Assembly: GCF_029946515.1 (NCBI RefSeq)
Contig: NZ_JARZHH010000030.1
Location: forward strand, 1-64,000
DNA from: Polyangium sp. 6x1
Lineage (GTDB): Bacteria; Myxococcota_A; Polyangia; Polyangiales; Polyangiaceae
DNA: 64,000 nt
Direction of reading: 5' to 3'
The notes under the pieces: model-generated
Databases searched by the model: none
The model's input: only the letters and a program-made list of their open reading frames with translations
Told to the model about the DNA's origin: nothing
Shown: one piece after another, positions 7,913-17,579 of the stretch
Position numbering within the stretch: position 1 is the first letter of the stretch
Layout: each line of letters starts with the position of its first letter
Program-made: the position numbers and the translations under genes

Positions 7913-9634
7913 TCAGCGCGCCCGCCGCTGGGTCGCCTTCCAGCGCCGATGCAAGCGCGCCGTCCGCGCCCGCGAGAGGATCCGGTCGCCGGGCAGCCAC
8001 AAAGAACGCGGCCGCTCCTCCTGCCCGCGCAGGAGCTTTTGCGTCGAGATCCCGAGATCCGAGGCGATCTCGTCCGCCACGATCGCCCCCGAGAGCGCGC
8101 CGCCCTCCATGTACCCTTGCGCGTCGAGGCTCGTGTGCTCGCCGGCGAAATGGAGGTTCTTCACCCGCTCCGATTCGGACCCGGTGATCGTCGTGTATTG
8201 CCCGACCTTGTAGGCCGAATAGCTCGCCTTCGTGTACGGGTGCGTCGGCCAGTGGAATCGCGCGACCTTGCCGTTGTGGGTCGCTTTCGTTCCAGGAAAC
8301 ACCTGCTCGAATTGATCGAGGAACTCGGCCGCGCGCTCCTCGGGGGTGCCCTTGCCGCTCTCCAGGCCTGGCGTGCCGCCCGTGAAGTTCGTCAGGATGC
8401 CGCTCGCGCCCGGCTGGAGCCGGCTCGTCTCCCACGTCGACTGGTACGGCAGATCCGAGAACGTCTCGCCATTCGAACCGGCGTCACGCCACGGCCGCGA
8501 GGAAAAACCGACCATCAGCTTCGCGTTCGTGCCGTATCCGAGCTCGTCGATGGCGCGCTTCTTCACCTCGGGCAGCTCGACCTCGATCGAGACCTCGCGG
8601 AGCTTCGTGAACGGGAGCGCGAGCACCACGTGATCCGCCGTGACCTCGAACGTGCTGCCTCCGCGCGAGAACGTGAGCACGTAACGACCGTCCGCGGCCT
8701 CGCGGAGCGAGGCGAGCGTCGCGTCGAGCTCGATCTGCGCGGGATCCAGGGACTCGGCGAGGCGCGTGGGGAACGTGTCGTTGCCGTCCTTCGTGTGAAA
8801 GAGCTCGTCGCTGTCGCCGAAGACCTCGAAGGACGAAGTGTCCGTCGAGATCAGGAACATCATGTTGAGCACGTTCGTCACGTCGGGCTCGAGGCCGTAC
8901 TCGATGTTGTACGCGACCTCGAGCAACGTCCGCACCGGCCCGCTCGCGTTGATCTGATCGAGCCACGCCGTGAGCGAGAGCGCGTCGAGCGTCTCTCCGC
9001 CGTTCGGCTTGTTGTAATAAACGAAGAGGTCCTCCTGATCCGTGAGCGTCGCGAGGGCCTCGTCGATCTTCGCCGCGATGGGCTCGAACCCCATCAGGAT
9101 CTCGGCCTCCGTGAGCTCTTTGCCCGCGATGTGGGCGACGAGATGCTTCAGGTTCGGATCGTCGTTCTTGTAGTCGAGCAGATCGATCCCGAGCTCGGCC
9201 GCGAGGTCGTGCATCGTGACGTGGCCCGTGTCGATGAGCTCGCCGCCGAGCTCGCAGTGCTGGCCGTCGGGGAACGTCGCCCGGTCGGTGTACATGCGAC
9301 CGCCGATGCGCGTCGATGCCTCGTACACCGTCGCCGAGACGCCGAGCTTCTTCAGCCGATACGCGCAGTGCAGGCCCGCGATGCCGCCGCCGACGATCGC
9401 GATCGTCGGTTCGCCCTCGGGCGGGGGCTTGCCGGGATCCTCGCCGCCACACGCGCTCGCCGCGATCGGCAACGTCAGCGCCGCGGCGCTCATCTCGAGG
9501 AAGCGACGACGCGGGAGCGACGCGCGCTCGCGCTGCATCGCGAGAAGCTCGGTCGCGGGGATGCCCGTCTGGCGCGCGGACCGGCTGATCTGGAGGAGGC
9601 GGGACAGGGAACGAAGCAGCGGTGTTCTGGCCAT
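7913..9634 (-). CDS. Tat-exported flavin-containing monoamine oxidase
   Basis: A 573-aa FAD-dependent amine oxidase. The Rossmann motif is AIVGGGIAGLHCAYRL followed by EASTRIGGRM, and the C-terminal FAD-binding stretch is FAGEHTSLDAQGYMEGG. The N-terminus has about 40 residues, then a twin-arginine signal (PRRRFLEM, hydrophobic stretch) ending in SAC, so it may be both Tat-exported and lipidated. I chose the ATG at 9634 because a GGAG lies 8 nt upstream; an upstream start at 9754 would overlap hemL on the opposite strand. It probably oxidises an amine or amino acid with release of H2O2 at the cell envelope; the substrate is not predictable from sequence. Confidence 0.87.
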   Translation of the reverse strand: MARTPLLRSLSRLLQISRSARQTGIPATELLAMQRERASLPRRRFLEMSAAALTLPIAASACGGEDPGKPPPEGEPTIAIVGGGIAGLHCAYRLKKLGVSATVYEASTRIGGRMYTDRATFPDGQHCELGGELIDTGHVTMHDLAAELGIDLLDYKNDDPNLKHLVAHIAGKELTEAEILMGFEPIAAKIDEALATLTDQEDLFVYYNKPNGGETLDALSLTAWLDQINASGPVRTLLEVAYNIEYGLEPDVTNVLNMMFLISTDTSSFEVFGDSDELFHTKDGNDTFPTRLAESLDPAQIELDATLASLREAADGRYVLTFSRGGSTFEVTADHVVLALPFTKLREVSIEVELPEVKKRAIDELGYGTNAKLMVGFSSRPWRDAGSNGETFSDLPYQSTWETSRLQPGASGILTNFTGGTPGLESGKGTPEERAAEFLDQFEQVFPGTKATHNGKVARFHWPTHPYTKASYSAYKVGQYTTITGSESERVKNLHFAGEHTSLDAQGYMEGGALSGAIVADEIASDLGISTQKLLRGQEERPRSLWLPGDRILSRARTARLHRRWKATQRRAR

Positions 9635-9743
9635 GAGCTCACTCCGGGGAACACGGCGCGGCGAGCGGGCCGCGGCGCGAAGAAAGGGCCCGCAGGATAC
9701 CTCGGACTTGCCCCCGGACCCAAGGCGCGCATAGTCCGGCGTC

Positions 9744-11018
9744 ATGTCCGACACGATCTCTCAGGCCCTCTTCGAGCGCGCCCGCGCCGTCATCCCCGGC
9801 GGCGTCAACAGCCCCGTCCGCGCCTTCCGCGCCGTCGGCGGGAACCCCGTGTTCATCGCCCGCGCCAAGGGCGCGCGGGTCTACGGCGAGGATGGCAGCG
9901 AGTACGTCGATTACGTGGGCTCGTGGGGGCCGGCGCTCCTCGGTCACGCGCACCCCGACGTCATCCGCGCCGTGCAAGAGGCCGCGGAGGGCGGGCTCTC
10001 GTTCGGCGCGCCGACGTCACGCGAGGTGCGCTTCGCGGAGGCCGTGCGCGCGCTCTACCCGGGCATCGAGAAGCTCCGCTGCGTCTCCTCCGGCACCGAG
10101 GCGACGATGAGCGCGATCCGCGTGGCCCGCGGCTTCACGCGCCGTGACGTGATCGTGAAGTTCGAGGGCTGCTACCACGGACACGCCGATCACTTGCTGG
10201 TCAAAGCAGGCAGCGGCCTCGCGACGTTCGGCGTCCCCGACTCGGCCGGCGTGCCCGAGGGCACCGCGAAGACGACGCTGACGCTCGCGTTCAACGACAT
10301 CCCGGCGCTCGAAGCGCTCTTCGCGGCCAAGGGCGGCGAGATCGCGGCCGTCATCGTGGAGCCCGTCGTCGGCAACATGGGCTGCGTGCCGCCCGAGCCC
10401 GGCTTCCTCGAAGCGATCATCTCTCTTTGCCGCAAGCACGGCGCGATCTCGATCTTCGACGAGGTCATGACGGGCTGCCGCCTCGCGCGGGGCGGCGCGC
10501 AGGAGCGCTACGGCCTGCGCGCGGACCTCACGACGCTCGGCAAGATCATCGGCGGCGGCATGCCGCTCGCGGCCTACGGCGGGCGGGAAGACGTGATGAA
10601 CGTGGTCGCGCCGCTCGGGCCCGTGTACCAAGCCGGCACGCTCAGCGGAAACCCCGTCGCGGTCGCGGCCGGGCTCGCGACGATCGAGCGGCTCGTGCCC
10701 GAGGTGTACGAGAAGGTCGAGCGGCTCGGCGCCGCGCTCGAAGCAGGCTTCAAGGACGCTGCCGCGAAGGCGGGCGTGCCGGCCACGGTGCAGCGCGTGG
10801 GCTCGATGATCACGCTGTTCTTCAACGACAAACCCGTGCGGTCGTGGGCCGAGGCTTCGCAGAGCGACACGAAGCGCTTCGCGACCTGGCACGCGGGCAT
10901 GCTCTCGCGGGGCATTTACTGGCCGCCGTCGCAGTACGAGGCGGCGTTCCTCTCGGCGGCGCACACCGACGAGGACATCACGCGCACGGTGGAAGCCGCG
11001 CGCGCGTCGCTCGGCTGA
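9744..11018 (+). CDS. hemL: Glutamate-1-semialdehyde 2,1-aminomutase
   Basis: A 424-aa PLP enzyme that converts glutamate-1-semialdehyde to 5-aminolevulinate in the C5 route to tetrapyrroles. The length is normal for the family. Diagnostic segments are [12 protein letters not shown] (18-29), the SSGTEA phosphate-binding motif (115-120), the PLP-contacting FDEVMTGCR (238-246; the more usual form is FDEVMTGFR) and GKIIGGGMP with the Schiff-base Lys267. It stands alone, with no other hem gene adjacent, divergent from the amine oxidase. The likely supply of heme fits the heme-based sensor encoded near 36.7 kb, though the two genes are not linked in any operon. Confidence 0.95.
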   Translation: MSDTISQALFERARAVIPGGVNSPVRAFRAVGGNPVFIARAKGARVYGEDGSEYVDYVGSWGPALLGHAHPDVIRAVQEAAEGGLSFGAPTSREVRFAEAVRALYPGIEKLRCVSSGTEATMSAIRVARGFTRRDVIVKFEGCYHGHADHLLVKAGSGLATFGVPDSAGVPEGTAKTTLTLAFNDIPALEALFAAKGGEIAAVIVEPVVGNMGCVPPEPGFLEAIISLCRKHGAISIFDEVMTGCRLARGGAQERYGLRADLTTLGKIIGGGMPLAAYGGREDVMNVVAPLGPVYQAGTLSGNPVAVAAGLATIERLVPEVYEKVERLGAALEAGFKDAAAKAGVPATVQRVGSMITLFFNDKPVRSWAEASQSDTKRFATWHAGMLSRGIYWPPSQYEAAFLSAAHTDEDITRTVEAARASLG

Positions 11019-11025
11019 AGACGAC

Positions 11026-11055
11026 GGGGCCGCCGCCGTTCCATGCGGCGGCCCC
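11026..11055. terminator. Strong GC hairpin between convergent hemL and DUF11 protein
   Basis: An 11-bp perfect stem (GGGGCCGCCGC / GCGGCGGCCCC) with an 8-nt loop lies 7 bp after hemL and ends 17 bp before the stop of the opposing gene. No T-run follows on either side, so it may act as a 3'-end stabiliser or weak bidirectional terminator. Confidence 0.55.
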
Positions 11056-11072
11056 ACGGAGAGGGTGGTGGG

Positions 11073-14000
11073 TCAGTTCTTGCCCGTCCCGCCCTTCATG
11101 ACCACGTCGACGCTGTCGGTGTTGTTGCCCGACACGGGGTCGGTCGTGCCGCTCGTGCACGACGCCGTGTTCGTGATGAGACCGACGCTGCCCTTGACCT
11201 GCACCTCGATGACGAACTGCGCGCTCGCTCCCGCTGGGATCGTGTCGGCCGTGCACCTCACCGTGTGCGTGGGCTTGTCGTAGGTGCACTGCGGCGAGAC
11301 GAACTGCACGACGAGCTTCTTCGCGTCGAGCGGCAGCGTGTCGGTCACCACGATGTTCTGCGCGTCCGACGGACCGCCGGCGCCGCACGTCGGCGTCGGG
11401 CTGGACTGGGCGTCGGACTCACAGCCGGCATCGTTGTGCACGACCAGCGTGTACACGAGCACGGGAGACGGGTTGCCCGTGCGTTTCTCGCCGATCTGGT
11501 CGATCCAGAGATCGGCGCTCGTCTCGACCAGCGTCGTCTCCGTCGCCGTGTTGTCGATCGGGTCGGGATCCGCGGTGACGGACGAGACCACCGCCGTGTT
11601 CGTGAGCAACGTGCCGTCGGGCACGGACGGGCTCACGAGCGCCGTGATGAAGACGGTCTTCGACGCGCCTGGCGCGATGGAACCGAGATCGCAAACGACG
11701 TCGCCGTTCTGAAGCAGCGTGCACACGGTCGCGCCATTGCCGTCCTCGCCGCTGACGAAGCTCGTGCCTGCCGGCAGCGTGTCGGTGATGAGCACGCCCC
11801 CGGCCATCGAGGGTCCGGCGTTGTGCACGATCACGGTGTACGTGAGCGCGTTGCCCGCCTGGACCGGGTCCGACGAATCGTCCTTGGTGACGGAGAGGTC
11901 GGCCGACCCGGCGACGACGGTCTGCACGCTGTCCTGGTTGTTGCCGTTGTCGGGATCCGCGGTCGCGCTGGAGACGACACACTCGTTGAACAGGATCGTC
12001 CCCGGCGCGACGTCGGGCGCCACGAACCCCACGATGGTGATCTGCGCCGAAGCGCCGGCGGCCAGGTTGCCGAGACCGCAATGGACGTCGCGCGCCCCCG
12101 GCTGGCCGTTCGAGCACGAGCCGGCCGACGTCGTCACCGACACGAAGCTCACGCCCTCCGGCAAGGTGTCCGAGACGCTCACGCCCAGCGCCGTCGACGG
12201 CCCGTCGTTCGCGACCGTGATGACGTAGGTCAGGTGCGTCCCCGCGACGACGCTCGCCGGCCCGGTCTTGTCGATGCTGAGGTCGGCGAGGCCGGTGAAC
12301 TCGACCTTGCCAGTCGCCTGGTTGTTGGCCGTGTTCGGATCGGGCGTGGCGCTCGAGACGGTGGCCACGTCGTTGATCTGCGCCGTATCGGCGGCGCTCA
12401 CGGTGACGCGGACGGTCACGCGGCCGCCGCTCGGCACGGTGCCCAGGTTGCATTGCGTGATGAACGTCCCCCCGGAGCCAGAGGTGATACACGAGCCGGC
12501 AGAGGGCACGGCGCTGACGAACAGGAAGGGCGTCGCCGACGTCAGCACATCGGTGAGGCTCACGCCGGTCGCGTCCGACGGGCCCAGGTTGTCCACGAAG
12601 ATGTCGCAGAACGCGGTTCCACCCGCGCCGGCGGGATCATCCGGCTTGCAGACCTTCGTCACTGCGAGATCGGCGAGCGCCTGGACGGTCGTCGTCGCGG
12701 TGGCGGTGTTGTTGCCGAGGTTCGGGTCTGTCTGGTTGGTCGCCGCGACAGAGGCCGTGTTGAGGATCGTCGCCGAGCTCGCGGAGCCGAGGAAGTCCGA
12801 CGGGATCTCCACCTGAACGGTGAGGTTCACGGTTTGTCCAGGCAGAATATTGCCCATGGGGCACGCGAGCGTGTTGCCCAGGGGGTTGCAGGGCGGCGCG
12901 CTGGAGAGGAACGTCACCCCGGCCGGGAGCACGTCCGTCACGATCACCCCGTTCGCCGTATTCGATCCGAGGTTCTGGACGGTGATGTTGTAGGTGAGAT
13001 TCTCCCCTGCCCGTACGGGGTCGGGCGAATCGAACTTGAGGATCTGCAGGTCGGTCTCGCTGCAGGAGGGGAATCGGAAGGATCCGATCGTGGTCAGGCC
13101 GTTGTCATGCTCGCCGGTGAACCAGAACGTGCAATCGTCCACCGGGTCGACGTTCATCGAGGCATAATCGCCCCATCGGTTGGTCGTCGTCGCCGCCACG
13201 GCCCCTGTGACGAGCACGCGCTCCCCTTGCGGGAGCGAGCCCAGCGCGTCGGTCGAATGCCTCCCCGTGTATCGCAGGCCTGGAAACGTGTTCGTGCCAT
13301 TGGAGACGGTGTAGCCGATGGCAATGTTGCCCTTGCCATCCATCGCCGCGCTCGGCATCCAGCGGTGAACCCCGTCGTTCGGGGCGAAGGTGCCCTGCTG
13401 GAAGATGCTCCAGCCGGCGCCCGTGTTGCGGAGCTCGTACCAGCGGATCCCGGCCCGGTTCGTGTCGTCGACCGTGGCATCGACGGTCTGGCTGACGACC
13501 ATCGCCTGGTGCGCACCGAAATTGCGATATTGCAGCCGGTGCATCAGCCGGTTGGACAGAGCGTCGACCTTTTGCGCGGTGCCGGGTTGCGGGATGCAAT
13601 CTCGTATGCCTGGATTGCAGCCGAGGCTGCTGTCGAACGACGCCGTGTCGAGCGTCGTCACGAGGTTGAACGTCGAATTGGCCGGAGTTGTCCAGTCGAC
13701 GTGGAACTCGCGGATCTCGAGGCGGTCGTTACCGCCGTCGAACCCGTCGTCGAGGCTCATCGTGAAGAAGTTCGGCGCCCCGGGGGGCGGCGGGTTCGCG
13801 CCGTCCCAGTCCGACGGGAGGATACGATTGCGTCGACCGTCGACGCCGTTACCGGCGGGGATGGAGAAGTACTGGAAGGTCGCCGGGGAGCCGCTCAGCA
13901 TCGCCGCCCGGTCGAACACGTAGTTGCCGAGGGAGCTGCCCTCGAACGTCGACATGTAAAGGCCGTCGGGCCAGATCCCATACTTCATGTAGTCGTGCGA

Positions 14001-14780
14001 CGCGGGGAGATTGAACTGGTAGAGGAACCAGCTCCCCGTGGGATTTCCCGTCTGGGAGTACGCGATGCACATGGGAAACGTGCCGCCCGGCCCGGTGGCC
14101 GTGTTTGGATCGGTAAATTGACTGACCATCCATCGGTCGGCCTGCTGGTCGTACAGGACGATCGGGTCGCCGGCATTTTGCGTGCGACACTGGTCGAAGC
14201 CGGTACCAGGCTGCGTTCCATTGATCCAGAGCTGGTTGATGGCGAACGAGGGTACGAGGACGAAGCCCTGCTTGTTGTAGATCTGGATGCTGGTGTTCAC
14301 CATTTGCACGTAATGGTTTGGACCTACATCCCCTACGGGGTCGGGGGGGGTGAACGGACTGGTCTGTCCTCCAATCGTGAGGAGGGGAGCGGTCAGCTCT
14401 TGCGGCGCATCGCCCGGCGCGAAGTCGAGCTGCACGACCGGATCGGGCGCCATGGGGCCGGTCGGCTCGATGTTCGGGTCGCCGAGCCCCAGGCCTTCGG
14501 GATGAGGCTTCGCCGCCGACGGGGCAGCCGGTTTCTGGGCCGCAAGCTGCATCAGGGTCTTCGTCGTCGACCCGGCCACCGACGGCGCGCTCACATAAGG
14601 AGCGTTGCCGCTCGACGCCCCGGCTGCCGCTGCTGCGTTCTGGATGGCGTTCGAATGGCTCGTGGTGTCAATTTCGTGTCGATCCGAGGCCCCCTCGGTC
14701 ACGTCGTGAGATGTGCATGAGAAGAGGCCGCCTGTCGTGCACAACAGAAGTGCCGCGAGGCGACAATGAAGGAAATGCAT
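11073..14780 (-). CDS. Large surface lipoprotein with five DUF11 repeats
   Basis: A 1235-aa protein. The ATG at 14780 has an ideal ribosome binding site (GGGAGGG) just upstream and opens onto a lipoprotein-type signal ending FSC. After a disordered Ala/Ser region, residues of about 130-600 form a beta-rich domain beginning TPPDPVGDVGPNHYVQMVN, with propeller-like blades (WMVSQFTDP, NFFTMSLDDGFDGG). The C-terminal half holds five DUF11/conserved-repeat (CARDB-like, Ig-fold) units, each starting DLxxxK and containing NxGPSxAxGVxxxDxLPAG. The fifth carries an inserted Cys-containing loop. Such proteins are usually large cell-surface or matrix components. It is divergent from a small lipoprotein across a 350-bp gap. 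Confidence 0.88.
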   Translation of the reverse strand: MHFLHCRLAALLLCTTGGLFSCTSHDVTEGASDRHEIDTTSHSNAIQNAAAAAGASSGNAPYVSAPSVAGSTTKTLMQLAAQKPAAPSAAKPHPEGLGLGDPNIEPTGPMAPDPVVQLDFAPGDAPQELTAPLLTIGGQTSPFTPPDPVGDVGPNHYVQMVNTSIQIYNKQGFVLVPSFAINQLWINGTQPGTGFDQCRTQNAGDPIVLYDQQADRWMVSQFTDPNTATGPGGTFPMCIAYSQTGNPTGSWFLYQFNLPASHDYMKYGIWPDGLYMSTFEGSSLGNYVFDRAAMLSGSPATFQYFSIPAGNGVDGRRNRILPSDWDGANPPPPGAPNFFTMSLDDGFDGGNDRLEIREFHVDWTTPANSTFNLVTTLDTASFDSSLGCNPGIRDCIPQPGTAQKVDALSNRLMHRLQYRNFGAHQAMVVSQTVDATVDDTNRAGIRWYELRNTGAGWSIFQQGTFAPNDGVHRWMPSAAMDGKGNIAIGYTVSNGTNTFPGLRYTGRHSTDALGSLPQGERVLVTGAVAATTTNRWGDYASMNVDPVDDCTFWFTGEHDNGLTTIGSFRFPSCSETDLQILKFDSPDPVRAGENLTYNITVQNLGSNTANGVIVTDVLPAGVTFLSSAPPCNPLGNTLACPMGNILPGQTVNLTVQVEIPSDFLGSASSATILNTASVAATNQTDPNLGNNTATATTTVQALADLAVTKVCKPDDPAGAGGTAFCDIFVDNLGPSDATGVSLTDVLTSATPFLFVSAVPSAGSCITSGSGGTFITQCNLGTVPSGGRVTVRVTVSAADTAQINDVATVSSATPDPNTANNQATGKVEFTGLADLSIDKTGPASVVAGTHLTYVITVANDGPSTALGVSVSDTLPEGVSFVSVTTSAGSCSNGQPGARDVHCGLGNLAAGASAQITIVGFVAPDVAPGTILFNECVVSSATADPDNGNNQDSVQTVVAGSADLSVTKDDSSDPVQAGNALTYTVIVHNAGPSMAGGVLITDTLPAGTSFVSGEDGNGATVCTLLQNGDVVCDLGSIAPGASKTVFITALVSPSVPDGTLLTNTAVVSSVTADPDPIDNTATETTLVETSADLWIDQIGEKRTGNPSPVLVYTLVVHNDAGCESDAQSSPTPTCGAGGPSDAQNIVVTDTLPLDAKKLVVQFVSPQCTYDKPTHTVRCTADTIPAGASAQFVIEVQVKGSVGLITNTASCTSGTTDPVSGNNTDSVDVVMKGGTGKN

Positions 14781-15130
14781 AATCCCTCCCTTTGGCAACG
14801 CGCAGCAATTTCCAGACCTTGTCGGCCCGTGAAGCGCCCTCACGCCCCATGCGCCCCGCACGCGGCGCGACCGTCGGGATTGGGTGCGTGTGATTGGGAT
14901 ACCCATGAGCGGGGCGGCGCGATGCGCTCTCGCGGATTGGCTCCGTTGCTATCTGAATGGCAGACGCCGCGGGCATCGCGGCCCGCGCGGTCACGTGTAC
15001 GCGCTTCCTCCGCGTGCCGGCGTCACGCGCGTGGCGGCGCCCGCGGGACCGGCGAGTCCGTGCGGAGCTCGGCTCGGCCTCCTCGGCGGCCACGAGACAC
15101 CCGGGGCATAGGCGTTGCTCGACCCCGGCC
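14781..15130. other. 350-bp divergent intergenic region
   Basis: This gap separates the divergent DUF11 lipoprotein and the small Cys-rich lipoprotein, so it should hold two promoters. I see no confident -35/-10 or -24/-12 element and no convincing gene. A GATTGGG direct repeat occurs near 14878-14900. Open frames crossing it have no ribosome binding site or recognisable motif. Confidence 0.4.
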
Positions 15131-15505
15131 ATGCAGCGGCGAGCCGGTACGTGGTTCACCCTTGGGCTGTTGGGAACGTTCGTGGCCTGCGTGGATCAGG
15201 AGCGTTCGGACGCCACCAGGCGCCTCGTCCTCGCGGCCGAGGGAGGGATCGACGGTGAGGCGACCACGAGCCTGCTCCGCATCTCGACGAGCCCGCCGAG
15301 CGCTGCCATCGAATGCACCGGCGATCCCTCCGTTTGCCCGGCTGGCTATCGGTGCATCTGCGGCGGAGGCGGACCGTCGCCGTGGCCATGCCATTGCGGC
15401 CTGGCATGCCAAAGCGACCGCCAGTGCACCGACCCGGGCCAACCCATCTGCTGCGGAGCGCCCACGGGCACCTGCACCGACGCGTGCACCTGCTACTGCG
15501 ATTGA
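15131..15505 (+). CDS. Small Cys-rich lipoprotein, unknown function
   Basis: A 124-aa protein. The start at 15131 is chosen because it places a lipoprotein signal (GLLGTFVAC, Cys20) at the N-terminus; the frame is open further upstream but without coding character. The mature part carries about 17 Cys in closely spaced clusters (CPAGYRCICGGG, PCHCGLACQ, CCGAPTGTC, CTCYCD). This resembles the disulfide-rich short repeats common in myxobacterial secreted proteins. It probably folds outside the cytoplasm. No specific family was recognised. Confidence 0.7.
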   Translation: MQRRAGTWFTLGLLGTFVACVDQERSDATRRLVLAAEGGIDGEATTSLLRISTSPPSAAIECTGDPSVCPAGYRCICGGGGPSPWPCHCGLACQSDRQCTDPGQPICCGAPTGTCTDACTCYCD

Positions 15506-15610
15506 CCTCGCCACCGAGCCACGAGCGCCCCGTGGCGTCGAATTTCATTGACCCGCGGACGCACGTGTACATCGCCCGCCGGGCGCTGGCCACCGCGCCG
15601 GGCGTCCGTC

Positions 15611-16387
15611 TCACCGCCGCGATTTCTTGCGCGCCACGCGGGCCACGAGGCCGGCGAGGACGAGCGCGAGCGCGGCGGGAGAACCCGGCGCCGACGGCGA
15701 AGCGCTGCAGAGCCCCGACGGCTCGTTCTCCTGGAACGGCGCGGGGCCGGGGCCCACGTCGTCCGGGATCGAGCCGCCCATCCCGCTGCCGCCTGCGCCG
15801 CCCGCGCCGCCCGCGCCGGACGAGCTCGACGAGGAAGACGCCGCGGTCGAGCTCGACGCGCTGCCGCTCGCGTTCGGGTCCGTGATGTTGATGGCGGCGC
15901 ACGAGTAGTAATAGGGCTTCGCCGCGCCTTCCATGTACTGGCGGAGCTGGAGCACGCAGTTCTGGCAAGGCGTATCGGGCACGGTGAGCGTCGCGCTCAC
16001 GAGCCCGCCCGACTGCGAATTCGCGTCGGCGGCCTCGTAGTACACGGCGCCGTCGAGATCGGCGCGCGTGACCGTGTCGATCGCCTTCGTCGAGATCGAC
16101 ACGCGAAACTTGCCGTTGTGGTTGACGGTCTCCTTCCACGTGACCTGGACCTGCTGGCCCACGACGAGATCGGTGACCTTGTAGCCGGAGGCCGGGCACG
16201 CCGCGGCCGTGCCGTCTTCGGCGGGATCCTCCGGCCCGGCGCCGAAGTAGCAGCCGCAAGGGCCGCTCTTCGCGTTGTCGTCGTTCGTGAGCGGGGGCGG
16301 GTTCATCAAGAGGGCGTGCGCGAAGGCGCTCGACCCCGCGAAGAGGACCGCGGCAAAGGCGAAAAGGGACGGCGTTCGGAAATGCAT
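15611..16387 (-). CDS. Secreted LPMO-like protein (SCE4755-type) with C-terminal anchor
   Basis: A 258-aa protein. I chose the ATG at 16387 (GAGGTGG just upstream) over a GTG five codons earlier. The signal peptide ends AFA, making His24 the first mature residue. A second His follows in ETVNHNGKFRVS (His90), and a Tyr-rich YYYSCAAINI (159-168) may give the axial ligand. This is the histidine-brace layout of copper lytic polysaccharide monooxygenases. I recall an annotated myxobacterial family named after Sorangium SCE4755. A Ser/Gly linker (about 175-210) is followed by a Cys, hydrophobic helix and Lys/Arg tail resembling a MYXO-CTERM sorting signal. Copper-dependent polysaccharide oxidation is inferred, not shown. 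Confidence 0.78.
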   Translation of the reverse strand: MHFRTPSLFAFAAVLFAGSSAFAHALLMNPPPLTNDDNAKSGPCGCYFGAGPEDPAEDGTAAACPASGYKVTDLVVGQQVQVTWKETVNHNGKFRVSISTKAIDTVTRADLDGAVYYEAADANSQSGGLVSATLTVPDTPCQNCVLQLRQYMEGAAKPYYYSCAAINITDPNASGSASSSTAASSSSSSSGAGGAGGAGGSGMGGSIPDDVGPGPAPFQENEPSGLCSASPSAPGSPAALALVLAGLVARVARKKSRR

Positions 16388-16529
16388 GGCCACCTCGGAC
16401 ACGCCGAGGGTACTCGAGTCACGCGGGCGAAGGGAGAGGCACCCCGGACACGTGAGCCCGCGGCGCGCGACTTCCTCGCGAAAAGCCGTTGCGAAAGGAA
16501 AAACCCAGCGAGGCGAGAACGCGGAGGGC

Positions 16530-17441
16530 TCAGAAGGAGCCGGGCGGCATGCTCGGCGGGACGGCCTTGACCTTGTAACGCATACGGAAGGCCGCGATCG
16601 TGGCGCCGAGCTCGGCGCGCGAGACGAGGCGACCGCGGCCGCGGATGCATTCGAGCAGCTCTTGATAGAGCTCGTAGAGGAGCATCTCGTCGACGAGCGT
16701 GTTCGTCGTCGCGGGGAAGAGCTGGTTGCGCAGGGAGATCTTCGAGCTCGCCACGGCCTCGTCGGTCACGCGGACGAACCCGACGGCGTGGAAGTTGCCG
16801 GCCGCGTCGACGCCGATCACGGACGACGCGACGGGGCTCTTGCACTTGCCCGACTCGTAGATGCGGCGGATGTTCTTGCGCACGTCGCCGAGCGCGCCCG
16901 TGGTGGGATCGAACTCCGCCGCGGACGCCGTGGAGCTGGCCGAGAGCACCGCCGTCGAGCCGGGCCCCGCGGTGCCGAAGAGATCGATCTCGCCGCTGCG
17001 GAACGAGCGCGATTTCTCCCCGCCGCTCGGCATGCCCTTCGAGGCGAACCAGCTCTCGAGCATGAGCGTCATGAGCTCGACGCTGTGGTGCTTCTTCGAG
17101 AGGTGGAAGGCGTGCACGCGTACGAGCGGCAGGAGCAGCTTGCGGCAGATTTCGTTCTCCTGCTGCTGCTTGACGCTCGCCACGTCGGTCGGGTGCGACG
17201 TGCCGTCGTACTGGACGACGAAGAGCGGTGTGCGCTCCGCGTCAACCGCGACGTAGTCGAACGTGGCGCGAGAGACGAACTGCAAGAGCTCGTCCGAGAG
17301 CCCATTCCCCTCCGTTCGGAAGACGTCCTGCGCCTTGACGCGCATGAGCACGCCGGCGCCGAGCCTCTTGCAAACGGTCGAAAGTCCGAAGCTTACTGCC
17401 TCTTCGGTGTGGTGAACGAGCTTCTTCAGGTTTCCGTTCAT
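16530..17441 (-). CDS. DUF2726-like protein
   Basis: A 303-aa cytoplasmic protein. Residues of about 50-115 resemble DUF2726, a restriction-endonuclease-like fold: FDYVAVD (Asp62), FVVQYDGTSH (75-84) and LLLPLVRVHAFHL. In that family the strand usually reads IELDG, so the acidic residue expected before D79 is Gln77 here and nuclease activity is doubtful. The C-terminal half has no recognised domain but contains a predicted mixed alpha/beta region (IGVDAAGNFHAVGFVRVTD). Neighbours are divergent or unrelated. Possible role in DNA or RNA handling, with low certainty. Confidence 0.65.
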   Translation of the reverse strand: MNGNLKKLVHHTEEAVSFGLSTVCKRLGAGVLMRVKAQDVFRTEGNGLSDELLQFVSRATFDYVAVDAERTPLFVVQYDGTSHPTDVASVKQQQENEICRKLLLPLVRVHAFHLSKKHHSVELMTLMLESWFASKGMPSGGEKSRSFRSGEIDLFGTAGPGSTAVLSASSTASAAEFDPTTGALGDVRKNIRRIYESGKCKSPVASSVIGVDAAGNFHAVGFVRVTDEAVASSKISLRNQLFPATTNTLVDEMLLYELYQELLECIRGRGRLVSRAELGATIAAFRMRYKVKAVPPSMPPGSF

Positions 17442-17579
17442 CGCGCGACCGCTAGCCTACGGTAGGCTGATAGCGGCGGTGACCGCAACCGGAGACGACA
17501 GCGATCCAAGGTGATTCTCTTTACAGGATCTGACGAAGCCCCACGTTGTCCGGGGGTTCGCCCGCAAAAGCGCGAGGTC

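Noticed and set aside
11043-14720. A 1225-residue open frame on the plus strand opposite the DUF11 lipoprotein
   Set aside because: It is Arg/His/Val-rich, has no recognisable domain and mirrors the true gene; long antisense frames are expected at this GC content.
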